64,000 nucleotides of DNA from Streptomyces novaecaesareae (GCF_000716875.1 NZ_JNWQ01000004.1:62001-126000); one strand, 5' to 3'. Numbered from the stretch's first letter, positions 10,654 through 19,957 are shown. The notes: generated by a model from the sequence alone, not told the origin. Translations and numbers: made by a program.

Positions 10654-10977
10654 ATGCGCATCACCGGCGACCACACGGCGCTGGCCATCGAAGGCCGCCT
10701 CGACGTGCGCACCGCTGCCGACGCGCGGGCCCAACTGCACCAGGCCGTGGACGGCGGCCTCGGCGACCTCGTACTCGACCTCGCCCGGCTGGAGTTCTGG
10801 GACGCCACCGGCCTCGGCGTGATCATGGGCACCCACCGGCGGGCCGGCCGGATCGGCCGGCGCCTGGTGCTGCGCTCCGTCCCCGCCCAGCTCCAGCGGC
10901 TGCTGGTGGCCACCAAGTTGCACCGCATCCTCGCCGTCGACGGCGGCATCGCCGAGGCGCACGGAGTCGTGCTCTGA
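10654..10977 (+). CDS. STAS-domain protein (anti-sigma factor antagonist-like)
   Basis: A single STAS domain of 107 residues. The phospho-acceptor loop reads DLARLEFWDATGLGVIMG, where threonine replaces the serine usual in BldG/RsbV-type antagonists. Phosphorylation by a partner-switching kinase is therefore possible but uncertain. AGGAGG at 10643-10648 sits five bases before the ATG at 10654, which fixes the start although the frame is open 190 bases further. No anti-sigma kinase or sigma gene adjoins it. The next gene encodes a membrane NTPase on the same strand 224 bases downstream. Confidence 0.85.
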   Translation: MRITGDHTALAIEGRLDVRTAADARAQLHQAVDGGLGDLVLDLARLEFWDATGLGVIMGTHRRAGRIGRRLVLRSVPAQLQRLLVATKLHRILAVDGGIAEAHGVVL

Positions 10978-11201
10978 GGCCTGCCCGGTAGGCGCTGTCC
11001 CGGTAGGCACTGTCCCAACTCCCCAGGTCAGCGCCCCGCACCGGCGCCCGGCCCCGGACCGGCCTGCACGGGCGGGCCCGGATGTGCGAGAGTCTGCCCG
11101 TCAGAAGACGGCGACAGGCCCCGAGACCGCCCGCGGCCGCGACCGGGACGTCAGCCGGCCGGCGCGGGGCGCCGGCGGCCGAGCACGATGCGGAGCAGAA
11201 C

Positions 11202-13454
11202 GTGGCACAGCCATCCGGGGAGTTCCGGCAGGAGGCGGTCCGCACCCGCGGCGGTGAACTGGTCTCCGGCGGCCTGCTGGTGGGAGTCGGCGCCCCGGAC
11301 GGATCCGAGGCCCGGCCCTGCCCCGAGGAGTGGCAGCCCCGCCCGCGCCGGATCGGACGCAGCGAGCCCGCCCGCGGCCCGGTCGGCGGCGTCGGCCGGG
11401 CGGTCGGCCCGCTCGCGCTCGGCGCCGGGCCCGCCGACCTGCCGCTGCTGGACCGCGAGGCCGACATCGCCGAACTCCTCGGCCTGCTCGCCGAGGGCCG
11501 CTCGATACGCCTGGTCGGCCAGGCCGGCTCGGGCCGCAGCGCGCTGCTGTCGGCCGTCGCCGAAGCCGCCGCCGACCTCGCCCCCGGCGGTGTCGTCCAG
11601 CTCTGCGGCCACCGCCGCACCGCCGCCGACCTGCTCCAGGACCTCTTCGCCGCCACCCACCACGCCCCCGGCTACCGGCCCGACCCCGCCCGGCTGGCCG
11701 CCCACCTCGCCGAGGTCGCCGCGGTCGTCGTGATCGACGCGGCCGAGCCCTCCGACGCCGAACTGGAGCACCTGCTCGCCACCGCCCCCGGCTGCGCCTT
11801 CCTGGTGTCGGTCGCCCCGGACAGCCCGCCGCCGGCGGCCGGCTCCCGGATGCAGGACCACCTCGTCGCCGGGCTCTCCCGCTCCGCCTGCCTCGCCCTC
11901 ACCGGCCGACTGGCCGGACGGCCGCTGGACGTCGCCGAGAAGGCCTGGGCGGTGGACCTCTGGTTCGAGTCCGAGGGCCTGCCGCTGCGCTTCGTCCAGG
12001 CCGCCGCCCTGCTGCGCCAGCGGGACGTCGCCGTGGACGCGCTGGTCGCCGCCGAGGACGACCGGATGGACGTCTTCGGCGCCGTCCGGGAGCCCGTCCG
12101 CGACGCCGACCCGGCGGTCCGCGAGGACGCGCTGCGCCGCACCGTCCCGCTGCCCTCCGTCGCCGAGACCGCCTCGCCCGCCGTCCGGCTCGCCAAGGGG
12201 CTGAGCGAGCCCGCGCAGGCCGTGCTGCGGCTCGCCGTCGCGCTCGGCGGCGAGTGCCCCACCGCGCCGCACCTGCCCGCGCTGATCGACGTCGGCCAGG
12301 GCGAGGCCGCCCTCGCCGAACTCGCCGACGCCGGGCTGGCGGTGTCCATCGGCGGGCACCACCGGCTGACCGCCGGCGCGCTCGAACTGCTCGCCCCGCA
12401 CTGGCCGCCGCTCGGCTGCGTCGACGGCGCCGCCCAGCACTTCGCCTGGTGGGTCGGCCACAGCTCGGTGACGCTGGAGCAGATCGCCGCCGAGGCCGAG
12501 GTGGTGATCGGCGTCCTGCTCGCCGACCGGACGGCCGGCCGCCACGAGGCGGTGGTCAAGCTCGCCCGTGCGGCGGCGCCCGCGCTGGCCCTGGCACTGC
12601 GCTGGGGCGCCTGGGAGCGGGTGCTGCAGCTCGGCCTGGAGGCGGCCCGCCGGGCCGGCTCGCCGAGCGATCAGGCCTGGTTCCACCACGAGGCGGCCGT
12701 GCACGCGATCTGCGTCCAGCAGCCGTCCCGGGCCATCGCCGAGCTGGAGACGGCGCTGACCCTGCGGGCGACCGCGGGGGAGCAGCGCGGGGTGGCCTCC
12801 GCGCGCCGGATGCTCGACCTGCTGCGCGCCGACGGGCGGCAGCTGCCGGCCGCCGCGCCCGCGGCGCCCAGCCGGCCGGTCATCCGCAAGATCGCGGCCC
12901 GGGTGCCGGCCCGGCTGAAGTCCAGCCGGCGGCGCCGGGTGGTCGTGGTCTCCACGGCCGTCCTGACCCTCGGGGTGCTCGGGACGGCGGTGGCGATGAG
13001 CTTCAGCGGGCCGGACGACCGTACGGGCAAGGACCCGCACAGCGGCCGGCTGGACGACGGCGGCGCCCGGGACGCGCCCTTCCCGCAGCCCTCCGGCAGC
13101 GGCCCGGGCACGGCCGGCCCGGCGCCGAGCAGCCCGGCGGGGCAGGGCGGCAGCCCGGAGCCCTCGGCGAGCGGCAGCGCGTCGCGCTCGCCGAGCGCCA
13201 CGCCGTCGAAGAAGCCGAGCTCCTCGCCGGGGGCGACCGGGTCGCAGGCTCCGCAGCAGCCGCAGCCGCCCGCACCGGGCCAGCCGCAGCCGCCGGCGCC
13301 GCAGCCGCCCGGGCCGCAGCCGACGAAGCCGGTGCCGAGTCAGCCCACGACGTCTCCGGTGACGTCCCCGAGCGGCCCGTCGACGCCGCCGTCCGCGACG
13401 CCGACGACCCCGAGCGGGTCGGCCAGTCCGACCGCCTCGCCGTCGCCGAAGTGA
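11202..13454 (+). CDS. Membrane-anchored P-loop NTPase with Pro/Ser-rich C-terminal tail
   Basis: I do not recognise a named family. From the GTG at 11202 the protein is 750 residues. A P-loop GQAGSGRS is at about residues 106-113, followed by a Walker-B-like VVVIDAAEP and an alpha-helical region with TPR-like repeats (FHHEAAVHAICVQQPSRAIAELETAL), a plan resembling STAND NTPases. A lysine/arginine-rich stretch precedes one membrane helix at about 580-601 (VVVVSTAVLTLGVLGTAVAMSF). The last 150 residues are an exported Pro/Ser/Thr-rich tail. The start is chosen because GGAG is six bases upstream; an in-frame ATG at 11082 lacks a ribosome site. It ends four bases from the convergent nucS stop. 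Confidence 0.7.
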   Translation: MAQPSGEFRQEAVRTRGGELVSGGLLVGVGAPDGSEARPCPEEWQPRPRRIGRSEPARGPVGGVGRAVGPLALGAGPADLPLLDREADIAELLGLLAEGRSIRLVGQAGSGRSALLSAVAEAAADLAPGGVVQLCGHRRTAADLLQDLFAATHHAPGYRPDPARLAAHLAEVAAVVVIDAAEPSDAELEHLLATAPGCAFLVSVAPDSPPPAAGSRMQDHLVAGLSRSACLALTGRLAGRPLDVAEKAWAVDLWFESEGLPLRFVQAAALLRQRDVAVDALVAAEDDRMDVFGAVREPVRDADPAVREDALRRTVPLPSVAETASPAVRLAKGLSEPAQAVLRLAVALGGECPTAPHLPALIDVGQGEAALAELADAGLAVSIGGHHRLTAGALELLAPHWPPLGCVDGAAQHFAWWVGHSSVTLEQIAAEAEVVIGVLLADRTAGRHEAVVKLARAAAPALALALRWGAWERVLQLGLEAARRAGSPSDQAWFHHEAAVHAICVQQPSRAIAELETALTLRATAGEQRGVASARRMLDLLRADGRQLPAAAPAAPSRPVIRKIAARVPARLKSSRRRRVVVVSTAVLTLGVLGTAVAMSFSGPDDRTGKDPHSGRLDDGGARDAPFPQPSGSGPGTAGPAPSSPAGQGGSPEPSASGSASRSPSATPSKKPSSSPGATGSQAPQQPQPPAPGQPQPPAPQPPGPQPTKPVPSQPTTSPVTSPSGPSTPPSATPTTPSGSASPTASPSPK

Positions 13455-13458
13455 CCGG

Positions 13459-14118
13459 TCAGAACAGCTTGAGCTTGTCGTCGTCGATGCCGCGCAGCTC
13501 GTCGTAGTCCAGGACCACGCAGCCGATGCCCCGGTCGGTGGCCAGGACGCGGGCCTGGGGCTTGATCTCCTGCGCGGCGAAGACGCCCTTGACCGGGGCC
13601 AACAGCGGGTCCCGGTTGAGGAGTTCGAGGTACCGGGTGAGTTGCTCGACGCCGTCGATCTCGCCGCGGCGCTTGATCTCGACGGCCACCGTGGCGCCGT
13701 CGGAGTCGCGGCAGAGGATGTCGACCGGGCCGATCGCGGTCGGGTACTCGCGGCGGATGAGCGACCAGCCGGCGCCGAGTACCTCCATCCGGTCCGCGAG
13801 CAGCTCCTGCAGGTGTGCTTCGACGCCGTCCTTGATCAGGCCCGGGTCCACCCCGAGCTCGTGGGACGAGTCGTGCAGCACCTCCTCCAGCGTGATGATG
13901 AGCTTCTCGCCGGCCTTGTTCTCCACCGTCCAGACCCCGTCGGCCTCCTTGAGGGCGCACGGCGGGGACATCCAGTTGAGCGGCTTGTAGGCGCGGTCGT
14001 CGGCGTGGATGCTGACGCTGCCGTCGGCCTTGACCAGGATGAGCCTGGTGGCGGAGGGCAGATGGGCGGAGAGCCGACCGGCATAGTCGACTGAGCAGCG
14101 GGCAATTACGAGACGCAC
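13459..14118 (-). CDS. nucS: Mismatch-specific endonuclease NucS/EndoMS
   Basis: NucS cuts both strands at DNA mismatches and replaces MutS/MutL repair in actinobacteria. The protein is 219 residues. The N-terminal domain begins [16 protein letters not shown] and contains [13 protein letters not shown]. The C-terminal RecB-like nuclease domain carries GPVDIL (Asp133), VAVEIKRRG (Glu147, Lys149) and Gln159. The last residues, KLKLF, match the clamp-binding tail of this family. The GTG at 14118 gives the conserved N-terminus; the longer open frame adds 27 unrelated residues. A TAGCGT box eight bases upstream suggests a nearly leaderless message. Convergent with the NTPase gene. Confidence 0.95.
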   Translation of the reverse strand: MRLVIARCSVDYAGRLSAHLPSATRLILVKADGSVSIHADDRAYKPLNWMSPPCALKEADGVWTVENKAGEKLIITLEEVLHDSSHELGVDPGLIKDGVEAHLQELLADRMEVLGAGWSLIRREYPTAIGPVDILCRDSDGATVAVEIKRRGEIDGVEQLTRYLELLNRDPLLAPVKGVFAAQEIKPQARVLATDRGIGCVVLDYDELRGIDDDKLKLF

Positions 14119-14599
14119 GGTCGACCACGCTAGCCCACCGGGGCCAGTTGATGCGATTCCGCGACGACGGGGTGAAGAAAGCGCGAACCCCGCGAACATT
14201 GAGGTTCAGCGGTTCCGCTCCCTTCCGTCGAGGTCTGGCGCCCATCCCCTCGGGTCGCTACGGTGTGTGACGGCACGCTTGCGGGATCGCTGTCAACGGG
14301 GATGGAGAGTTCAGATGAACGATCCGGCAGGATCCGGCCAATCTCGTGTACCACGGCGTATTTCCGGAGCAATCCACAGGAATGACCGGCCCGCTCCGCC
14401 GTTGACTGCCACGCTGTTCTGAGCGCTGTCGGTGTTCGGGACGTCACGTCCCGTGCCGCCGCCGCTGGTCGCGAAGGTGCCGGAAACGCCTGTCCCACGG
14501 TGTTCCGGACACCCCACACGATGTCGCCAACCCTCACCTGAGCTTGGACTACGCACGACCACCCGGGCGCCGCGCGGGTGGACCGCGAGAGGAGAATCC
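14119..14599. other. 481-base divergent intergenic region
   Basis: Lies between nucS and the SCO5389-type gene. It contains the probable nucS -10 box (complement of 14127-14132) and a TACGGT at 14259-14264. A possible 35-codon reading frame is listed separately. Confidence 0.5.
14315..14422 (+). CDS. Possible small protein, 35 residues
   Basis: The frame starts ATG at 14315 and ends TGA at 14420-14422. A GGAGAG site is placed five bases before the ATG. The product begins MNDPAGSGQSRVPRR, is basic, and has no recognisable domain or membrane helix. Only the ribosome site and the position between two conserved genes support it; a frame of this length arises by chance easily. Confidence 0.25.
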   Translation: MNDPAGSGQSRVPRRISGAIHRNDRPAPPLTATLF

Positions 14600-14992
14600 A
14601 TGTCGCTCGACGTCTCACCGGCCCTGCTGGAGAAGGCCGAGCGGGGCGAGGTCGACGAGCGGGAATTCGTCGACTGCGTCCGCGTCTCCCTGCCCTACGC
14701 CTGGGACCTGATCAGCTCGCTGGTCGCCCAGGCGAAGGTCGACGGCACCGACTTCGCCGACAACCAGGTGCCGCCGCCCAGCGAGCAGGCCCGGGGCCAG
14801 CTGCTGCGCGCCCTGGCCAGCGATGCCATCCGGGGCGCCCTGCAGCGCCACTTCGGCGTGCAGCTGGCCTTCCAGAACTGTCACCGGGTGGCGGTGTTCC
14901 TGCCCTCGGAGGCCAACGAGGCGCGGTACACGCGCTTCACCTCCGTCCGGGAGCAACTGCTCAACCAGTCCGAGGAGCTGCGGGACTGCTGA
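14600..14992 (+). CDS. SCO5389-family conserved protein
   Basis: This small soluble protein (130 residues) is recognised as the streptomycete SCO5389 family, function unknown. It has no membrane helix or signal peptide. It is mostly helical, with FVDCVRVSLPYAWDLISSLV near the N-terminus and FGVQLAFQNCHRVAVFLPS near residue 95. A GAGAGGAGAA site lies about five bases before the ATG, which decides the start over longer forms of the open frame. A strong hairpin follows its stop. Confidence 0.8.
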   Translation: MSLDVSPALLEKAERGEVDEREFVDCVRVSLPYAWDLISSLVAQAKVDGTDFADNQVPPPSEQARGQLLRALASDAIRGALQRHFGVQLAFQNCHRVAVFLPSEANEARYTRFTSVREQLLNQSEELRDC

Positions 14993-15022
14993 GCGGCACC
15001 ACCACCGCCACGGCGCCGGCCA

Positions 15023-15051
15023 CCCCCGTCCCCCTAATCGGGGGGAGGGGG
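15023..15051. terminator. Bidirectional terminator
   Basis: CCCCC-GT-CCCCC (15023-15034) pairs with GGGGGG-A-GGGGG (15040-15051) around TAATC. It separates two convergent genes. Confidence 0.75.
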
Positions 15052-15073
15052 CGGCGGCGCGTGGGGCCATGAC

Positions 15074-16384
15074 CTAGCCCAGTTGCGGCAGGACCTCGGA
15101 GCCGAGCCGGGCGATGTTGTGCAGGGTCGCCTCGTGGTCGCCGCTGCCCTCGGCGAGCAGGGCGAACCGGCGGATGCCGGTCCGCTCGGCGGTGGCCAGC
15201 AGCCGGTCGGCGCACTGCTGCGGGGTGCCCACCGCGTGCAGGTCGCAGAGGAGTTCGGTGTACTGGCGCGCGTCGCGCATCTTGCGCTCGCGGCCGTCCA
15301 CGGTGCGGTGCGCGCCGAGCCCGTAGTCGAACCAGCCGGGCATCGCGTTCAGCAGGGTGGACCGGGCCGCCGCGGCGCGGTCGTCGACCTGGGCCACCCC
15401 GGCCGCGACGTGCCGCAGGCTCACCCGGCGCAGCTGCTCCTCGCTGCGCCCGGCGGCCAGCCAGGAGGCGCGGTACAGCTCCAGCATCCGCAGCTTGTCC
15501 TCGTCCCCGGAGTGCATGCCGAGCAGCATCGGCAGGCCGCGCTCGGCGGCCAGCTTCACCCCGCCGGGGGAGGTGCAGGCGACCACCACGGGCGGACCTG
15601 CCACCGGCCGCCCGGTGACGGTGAGCTCCTCGCCGAGGCCCTCCTCGTCCTGGCGCTGGCGCGGGAAGCGCACCGTGCCGGTCTGCTCGCCGAGGCCGAG
15701 CCAGCTGCTCAGGGGGGGCCGCCGCACCGGTTCGGTGGCCCGGGGCACCACCGCCACCTCGGGGAAGGCGAACTGGGGGCCGTCCGCGCCGACCCGGGAG
15801 CCGCGCAGCCAGCGCAGCAGCAGGTCCAGCCGCTCCGGGAAGCCGTTCTCGAAGGCGCCCACGCCGTCGCCGAACACGTCCAGGTCGATCCACGGCCCGC
15901 CGCGGCCGACCCCGAGCGTGAAGCGCCCGCCGGAGGTGAGGTGCAGCAGCGCGGCCTGCTCGCCGAGGGCCACCGGGTGGCGGGTGGAGAGCACGCTGAC
16001 CGCCGTGCCGACGCCGATCCGGCGGGTGCGGCCGAGCAGCAGCGCGGCCAGCGTGGCGGCGTCCGGGCAGACCCCGTACGGGACGAAGTGGTGCTCGGCC
16101 AGCCAGACGCTGTCCAGGCCCGCGTGTTCGGCCTCGACGGCGGACCGGACGGTGCGCTCCAGTGCCTCGCCGTGGCTCTGCCCGGGGAACTGCGCGGACA
16201 GCAGGAACAGGCCGACCCGCACCGGCGCGGTGTTCGCCGGCAGGGCCGCGGTGCGCTGGGCCGCGGGCAGCGGCTCGCCCGCGACGGCCGTCACCGGGGG
16301 GACGGAGCTCAGCGCCGGCCCGGGCGCGGGCGGCCGGACCCCGACGGGTCGACGGGTCTCGGCACGGGCGCTGGTCTTGGTCAT
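15074..16384 (-). CDS. LLM-class flavin-dependent oxidoreductase
   Basis: A luciferase-like TIM-barrel monooxygenase or dehydrogenase using FMN or F420. The 436-residue protein has an unstructured Ala/Pro-rich N-terminus of about 50 residues, then VRVGLFLLSAQFPGQS. The motif LDSVWLAEHHFVPYG is the family's first signature. ALGEQAALLHLTSGGRFTLGVGRG is the second. GAGGAGG sits about seven bases before the ATG at 16384. Substrate cannot be inferred. No neighbouring biosynthetic genes point to a pathway. Confidence 0.88.
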   Translation of the reverse strand: MTKTSARAETRRPVGVRPPAPGPALSSVPPVTAVAGEPLPAAQRTAALPANTAPVRVGLFLLSAQFPGQSHGEALERTVRSAVEAEHAGLDSVWLAEHHFVPYGVCPDAATLAALLLGRTRRIGVGTAVSVLSTRHPVALGEQAALLHLTSGGRFTLGVGRGGPWIDLDVFGDGVGAFENGFPERLDLLLRWLRGSRVGADGPQFAFPEVAVVPRATEPVRRPPLSSWLGLGEQTGTVRFPRQRQDEEGLGEELTVTGRPVAGPPVVVACTSPGGVKLAAERGLPMLLGMHSGDEDKLRMLELYRASWLAAGRSEEQLRRVSLRHVAAGVAQVDDRAAAARSTLLNAMPGWFDYGLGAHRTVDGRERKMRDARQYTELLCDLHAVGTPQQCADRLLATAERTGIRRFALLAEGSGDHEATLHNIARLGSEVLPQLG

Positions 16385-16613
16385 CCTTGGGCCTCCTCGG
16401 GTGCGCGCAGGGTCTGCGGGCCCCGCCTCTCCCCCTGTGGGTATCCGATGTCATGTGCCAATGGCACGCTGAGCCCCGAATTTCCCCGATGATCGGGTGG
16501 ATCTCGGCAAAAACGCCGGAGCACCCGGCGGAGCCGTGATAGTGGCCATTCGGGAGGCCGGCCGGCCGTAGGCTGGAACGGCCCCAGAGCCCCCGGAAGA
16601 GAGGCAGTCCGCC

Positions 16614-16937
16614 GTGTCGCCGCGCCGCAATCGGATCAAGAGCGCCGCCCCCCACGAGAGCACCGAGCCGGCCGCTCCGCTCGGCGGATCGCTGCGCCGC
16701 ACCGAGAGCTATCAGGGCGACGACTGGGTGGTCCAGACGGTCGCCGGGACGTCGGGGCGGTTCTACCGCTGCCCGGGGTGCGACCAGGAGATCCCGCCGG
16801 GCGTGGGCCACGTGGTGGCCTGGCCGATGCACGGCGCGGGGGTGGACGACCGGCGGCACTGGCACCGCGCGTGCTGGGGAGCGCGGGAGCGCCGGGCCTC
16901 CAACGTGCTGCGAGGCCGCGGCGCTCCGCGGTACTGA
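16614..16937 (+). CDS. Small conserved protein with a Cys/His cluster
   Basis: The protein has 107 residues and starts at GTG 16614, with a GAGAGGCAG site upstream. The N-terminus is basic (SPRRNRIKSA). The conserved core has RFYRCPGCDQEIPPG and later HWHRACW, a C-x2-C...H-x-x-x-C arrangement that could bind zinc. The homologues I recall in streptomycetes are labelled ATP/GTP-binding, but no P-loop is visible here. Function unknown. Confidence 0.7.
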   Translation: MSPRRNRIKSAAPHESTEPAAPLGGSLRRTESYQGDDWVVQTVAGTSGRFYRCPGCDQEIPPGVGHVVAWPMHGAGVDDRRHWHRACWGARERRASNVLRGRGAPRY

Positions 16938-16958
16938 CGGTCCTGGCCCGGAACTCCG

Positions 16959-17726
16959 TTACGCGTCCCGCTGCTTGAGCACCAGCGCGCCGCCGGCCAG
17001 GGCCGCGGCCGTCCAGGCGAGGCAGATCAGGAAGCCGGGCCACGGCCCGTACGGCTGGCCGTGCTGCTCGTACACCAGCAGCATCCGCGAGCCCGCGTAG
17101 TCGGGGAAGTAGTGGGCCAGGGTCTTGACCTTCGGCACCGCCGAGAGGATCGGCGAGAGCAGGAAGAAGAACGGCACCAGCACCCCGAGCGCGAGCGTCT
17201 GGTTGTGCAGCATCGTGGTGACGCCCGCCGAGAACAGGCAGAGCATCGTCAGGTACAGCGCGGCGCCGAACACCGCGCGCAGCACGTGCGGTTCGCCGAG
17301 CGTGGTGGAGTGCGAGCCGAGCAGTGACTGGCCGACGAAGAAGGTGACGAAGGCCGTTACCAGCGAGACCACCAGGGCGAGCGTGCCGAGCACCGCGGCC
17401 TTGCCGCCGAGCAGGGTCGCGCGCTGGGGGACGGCGGCCAGGGTGACCCGGATCATGCCGCTGCTGTACTCGTTGCCGATCGCCAGCACGCCGAAGACGA
17501 TGATGGCCAGTTCGCCGAGCATGATGCCGGCGAAGGCCGTCCCGGTGGCGTCGAACGGGGACTGCTCGTTGCGGCGGAACTCGGTGAAGTTGTTGTTGGT
17601 GAGCAGGGACAGCAGCGCGCCGATGCCGACGGTGACGACGAAGGTCAGCGCGAGCGTCCAGACCGTCGAGCGGACGCTGCGGATCTTCGTCCACTCGGAG
17701 CGCAGGATCGCCGGGAAGGACGCCAT
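16959..17726 (-). CDS. ABC transporter permease (ABC-2 type)
   Basis: The 255-residue protein has six predicted membrane helices, including TVWTLALTFVVTVGIGALLSLL, IIVFGVLAIGNEYSSGMI, LGTLALVVSLVTAFVTFFV and LGVLVPFFFLLSPILSAV. The GNEYSSGMIRVTLA segment is characteristic of ABC-2 permeases of drug or bacteriocin-export systems. It starts one base after the stop of the ATPase gene, so the two are coupled. The ATG at 17726 follows a GGAGGAGAA site. Substrate unknown. Confidence 0.9.
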   Translation of the reverse strand: MASFPAILRSEWTKIRSVRSTVWTLALTFVVTVGIGALLSLLTNNNFTEFRRNEQSPFDATGTAFAGIMLGELAIIVFGVLAIGNEYSSGMIRVTLAAVPQRATLLGGKAAVLGTLALVVSLVTAFVTFFVGQSLLGSHSTTLGEPHVLRAVFGAALYLTMLCLFSAGVTTMLHNQTLALGVLVPFFFLLSPILSAVPKVKTLAHYFPDYAGSRMLLVYEQHGQPYGPWPGFLICLAWTAAALAGGALVLKQRDA

Positions 17727-17727
17727 C

Positions 17728-18732
17728 TCAGTTCTCCTCCTGCCGTGCCGCGGCGGTCTGCCGGGCGCCGTCCGCCTTCCATCCGGCGCCCCAGGTGCCG
17801 GGTGCGCCGGCCGCGTCCCGGCCCGGTCCGTCGCCCGCGTGGTATTCCACCGAGTCGGCCGTCATCTGCATGAACGCCTCCTCCAACGAGGCCTGCTGCG
17901 GGCTGAGTTCGTGCAGCACCACGCCGTTGGCCGCGGCCAGTTCGCCGAGCCGCGCGAGGTCGCCGTCGACCACCTCCCAGGAGCCGTCCGGGCCGGGTTC
18001 GTGCCGCAGTCCGGCGCCGGCCAGGACGTCGAGCAGCCGTTCGGGCTCGGGGCTGCGCAGCCGTACGGCGGAGCGGGAGTTGCGCCGGATGAACTCCGGC
18101 ATCGGCAGGTCGGCGAGCAGCCGGCCCCGGCCGATGACCACCAGGTGGTCGGCGGTGACGGCCATCTCGCTCATCAGGTGGGAGGAGACGAAGACCGTCC
18201 GGCCCTCGCCGGCGAGGCGCTTCATCAGGTTGCGGATCCAGAGGATGCCCTCCGGGTCCAGGCCGTTGACGGGCTCGTCGAACATGACGATCTCCGGGTC
18301 GCCGAGCAGTGCCGAGGCGATGCCCAGGCGCTGGCCCATGCCGAGGGAGAAGCCGCGGGCCCGCTTGCGGGCGACCGGGGTGAGGCCGACCAGGGCGAGC
18401 ACCTCGTCCACCCGGCGCTCCGGGATGCGGTTGCTCTGGGCGAGCCAGAGCAGGTGGTCGCGGGCGGTGCGGCCGGGGTGGACGGCCTTGGCCTCCAGCA
18501 GTGCGCCGATGTACTTGAGCGGCTCGCTGAGTTGCCCGTAGCGCCTGCCGTCGATGGTGACCCGGCCGCCGGTGGGGCGGTCGAGGTCGAGGATCATGCG
18601 CATGGTGGTGGACTTGCCGGCGCCGTTGGGGCCGAGGAAGCCGGTCACCACGCCCGGGGGCACCGTGAAGCTGAGCCGGTCCACCGCGAGCGTCTTGCCG
18701 TAACGTTTCGTCAGGTCGTGCAACTCGATCAT
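17728..18732 (-). CDS. ABC transporter ATP-binding protein
   Basis: This is the cytosolic ATPase partner of the adjacent permease. It is 334 residues. Walker A GPNGAGKS is at residues 34-41, signature FSLGMGQR at 128-135 and Walker B IVMFDEP at 148-154. The C-terminal region of about 110 residues is the extension seen in DrrA/CcmA-type exporters. GGGAG sits five bases before the ATG at 18732, which rules out the longer open frame. It is divergent from the hydrolase gene across 92 bases. Confidence 0.93.
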   Translation of the reverse strand: MIELHDLTKRYGKTLAVDRLSFTVPPGVVTGFLGPNGAGKSTTMRMILDLDRPTGGRVTIDGRRYGQLSEPLKYIGALLEAKAVHPGRTARDHLLWLAQSNRIPERRVDEVLALVGLTPVARKRARGFSLGMGQRLGIASALLGDPEIVMFDEPVNGLDPEGILWIRNLMKRLAGEGRTVFVSSHLMSEMAVTADHLVVIGRGRLLADLPMPEFIRRNSRSAVRLRSPEPERLLDVLAGAGLRHEPGPDGSWEVVDGDLARLGELAAANGVVLHELSPQQASLEEAFMQMTADSVEYHAGDGPGRDAAGAPGTWGAGWKADGARQTAAARQEEN

Positions 18733-18824
18733 TCGCGCTCCCTTGCTCCTTGGCAGATTAGGACAAAGCGGATATCGCGGCCCGCTGAGTGGGCCCGCCG
18801 GGCGTGCCGGAATACGGTGGGCGC

Positions 18825-19622
18825 ATGACCGAGCTCCCCTCCGCAGTGTCCGTCCGCGAGAGCGGTACCGGAACACCCCTCGTACTGCTGCACGCCTTCC
18901 CGTTGAACGCTTCGATGTGGTCGTCCCAGCTGGACGCGCTGCCCGGTCTCACCGGGGACGGAGCCCGGGTGCTCGCCCCCGACCAGAGAGGGTTCGGCGG
19001 CACCGAACTGGGCTCCGACGAACCCTCGCTGGACGTCGTCGCGGACGACCTCGCCCTGCTGCTGGACGCCGCCGGGATCGAGCGCGCCGTGGTCGGCGGG
19101 CTCTCCATGGGCGGCTACGTGGCGCTGGCCTTCGCCCGCCGCCACCCCGGGCGGCTGTCCGGCCTGCTGCTGGCCAACACCCGTGCCACCGCCGACACCG
19201 ACGCCGTCCGGGCCAACCGGGAGCGGATCGCGGCCGCCGTCACCGCGCGGGACAGCGTGCAGCTGCTGCTGGACGAGCAGGTCGTGGCCGGGCTGCTCGG
19301 GCCCGACTCGCAGCACCTCGTGGAGCGGGTGCGGACGATGATCGCCGCCGCCTCGCCGGCCGCCGCCGCCTGGACCCAGCGGGCCATGGCGGCCCGCCCG
19401 GACGCCCGGGACGTGCTGGCGGGCCTCCGGGTGCCGGTCGCGGTGGTGACGGGCGCCCAGGACGCCCTGATGGAGCCGGAGGAGGCCGAAGGGATGCTGC
19501 GGGCCCGCCCGGACGCCGAACTGACCGTCATCCCCGGGGCGGGCCACCTGAGCGCCCTGGAGGCGCCCGAGGCCTTCGACGCCGCCGTCCGCGCCCTGCT
19601 GGACCGGGTGGCCGCCGAATGA
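18825..19622 (+). CDS. Alpha/beta hydrolase
   Basis: The 265-residue protein has an alpha/beta-hydrolase fold. Nucleophile Ser94 is in GLSMGGY, the acid is probably Asp213 and His241 is in GAGHLSALE. The oxyanion-hole region is LLHAFPLNA. The substrate is unknown; it could be an esterase or C-C hydrolase. There is no ribosome site. TACGGT at 18813-18818 ends six bases before the ATG, so the message is probably leaderless. Its stop overlaps the next start (ATGA). Confidence 0.88.
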   Translation: MTELPSAVSVRESGTGTPLVLLHAFPLNASMWSSQLDALPGLTGDGARVLAPDQRGFGGTELGSDEPSLDVVADDLALLLDAAGIERAVVGGLSMGGYVALAFARRHPGRLSGLLLANTRATADTDAVRANRERIAAAVTARDSVQLLLDEQVVAGLLGPDSQHLVERVRTMIAAASPAAAAWTQRAMAARPDARDVLAGLRVPVAVVTGAQDALMEPEEAEGMLRARPDAELTVIPGAGHLSALEAPEAFDAAVRALLDRVAAE

Positions 19623-19939
19623 GTCAGGAGAGCCAGGACGCGGCCGCCTGGGACTTCTCGGCGCTGGAGGTGACCGGCCGGATGACCGTGACCAACCGGG
19701 GCGAGGGGCTGCTCGAACTGACCCTCGAACCGCTCGGCGAGGACTACTGGATGCGCCCGGGGGAGACCTTCATCGTCACCTCGTACGGCGACCACGGGTC
19801 CGGGCACCCCTTCGAGGTGCAGTACTGGCCCGACTCGGTGTCCGTCTGGTGCACCTCCTGGTTCGGCACCGTATCGGACGACGAGGGCAACCAGCTCAGC
19901 AGCGGCCACCAGCGGCCCGACGGGGCCTACCCGAGGTAG
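19619..19939 (+). CDS. Hypothetical protein coupled to the hydrolase
   Basis: The 106-residue soluble protein overlaps the hydrolase stop by four bases, so translation is coupled. It is acidic, with FIVTSYGDHGSGHPFEV and SVSVWCTSWFGTVSD near the centre, probably beta-rich. I recognise no domain. A 13-bp terminator follows 18 bases after the stop. Confidence 0.75.
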   Translation: MSQESQDAAAWDFSALEVTGRMTVTNRGEGLLELTLEPLGEDYWMRPGETFIVTSYGDHGSGHPFEVQYWPDSVSVWCTSWFGTVSDDEGNQLSSGHQRPDGAYPR

Positions 19940-19957
19940 TGACGCGGAGAAAGCCGA

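Noticed and set aside
13340..14245. Longer frames overlapping nucS on the same strand
   Set aside because: NucS from GTG 14118 has complete N- and C-terminal domains, and the alternatives are frame-shifted and Arg/Pro-rich.
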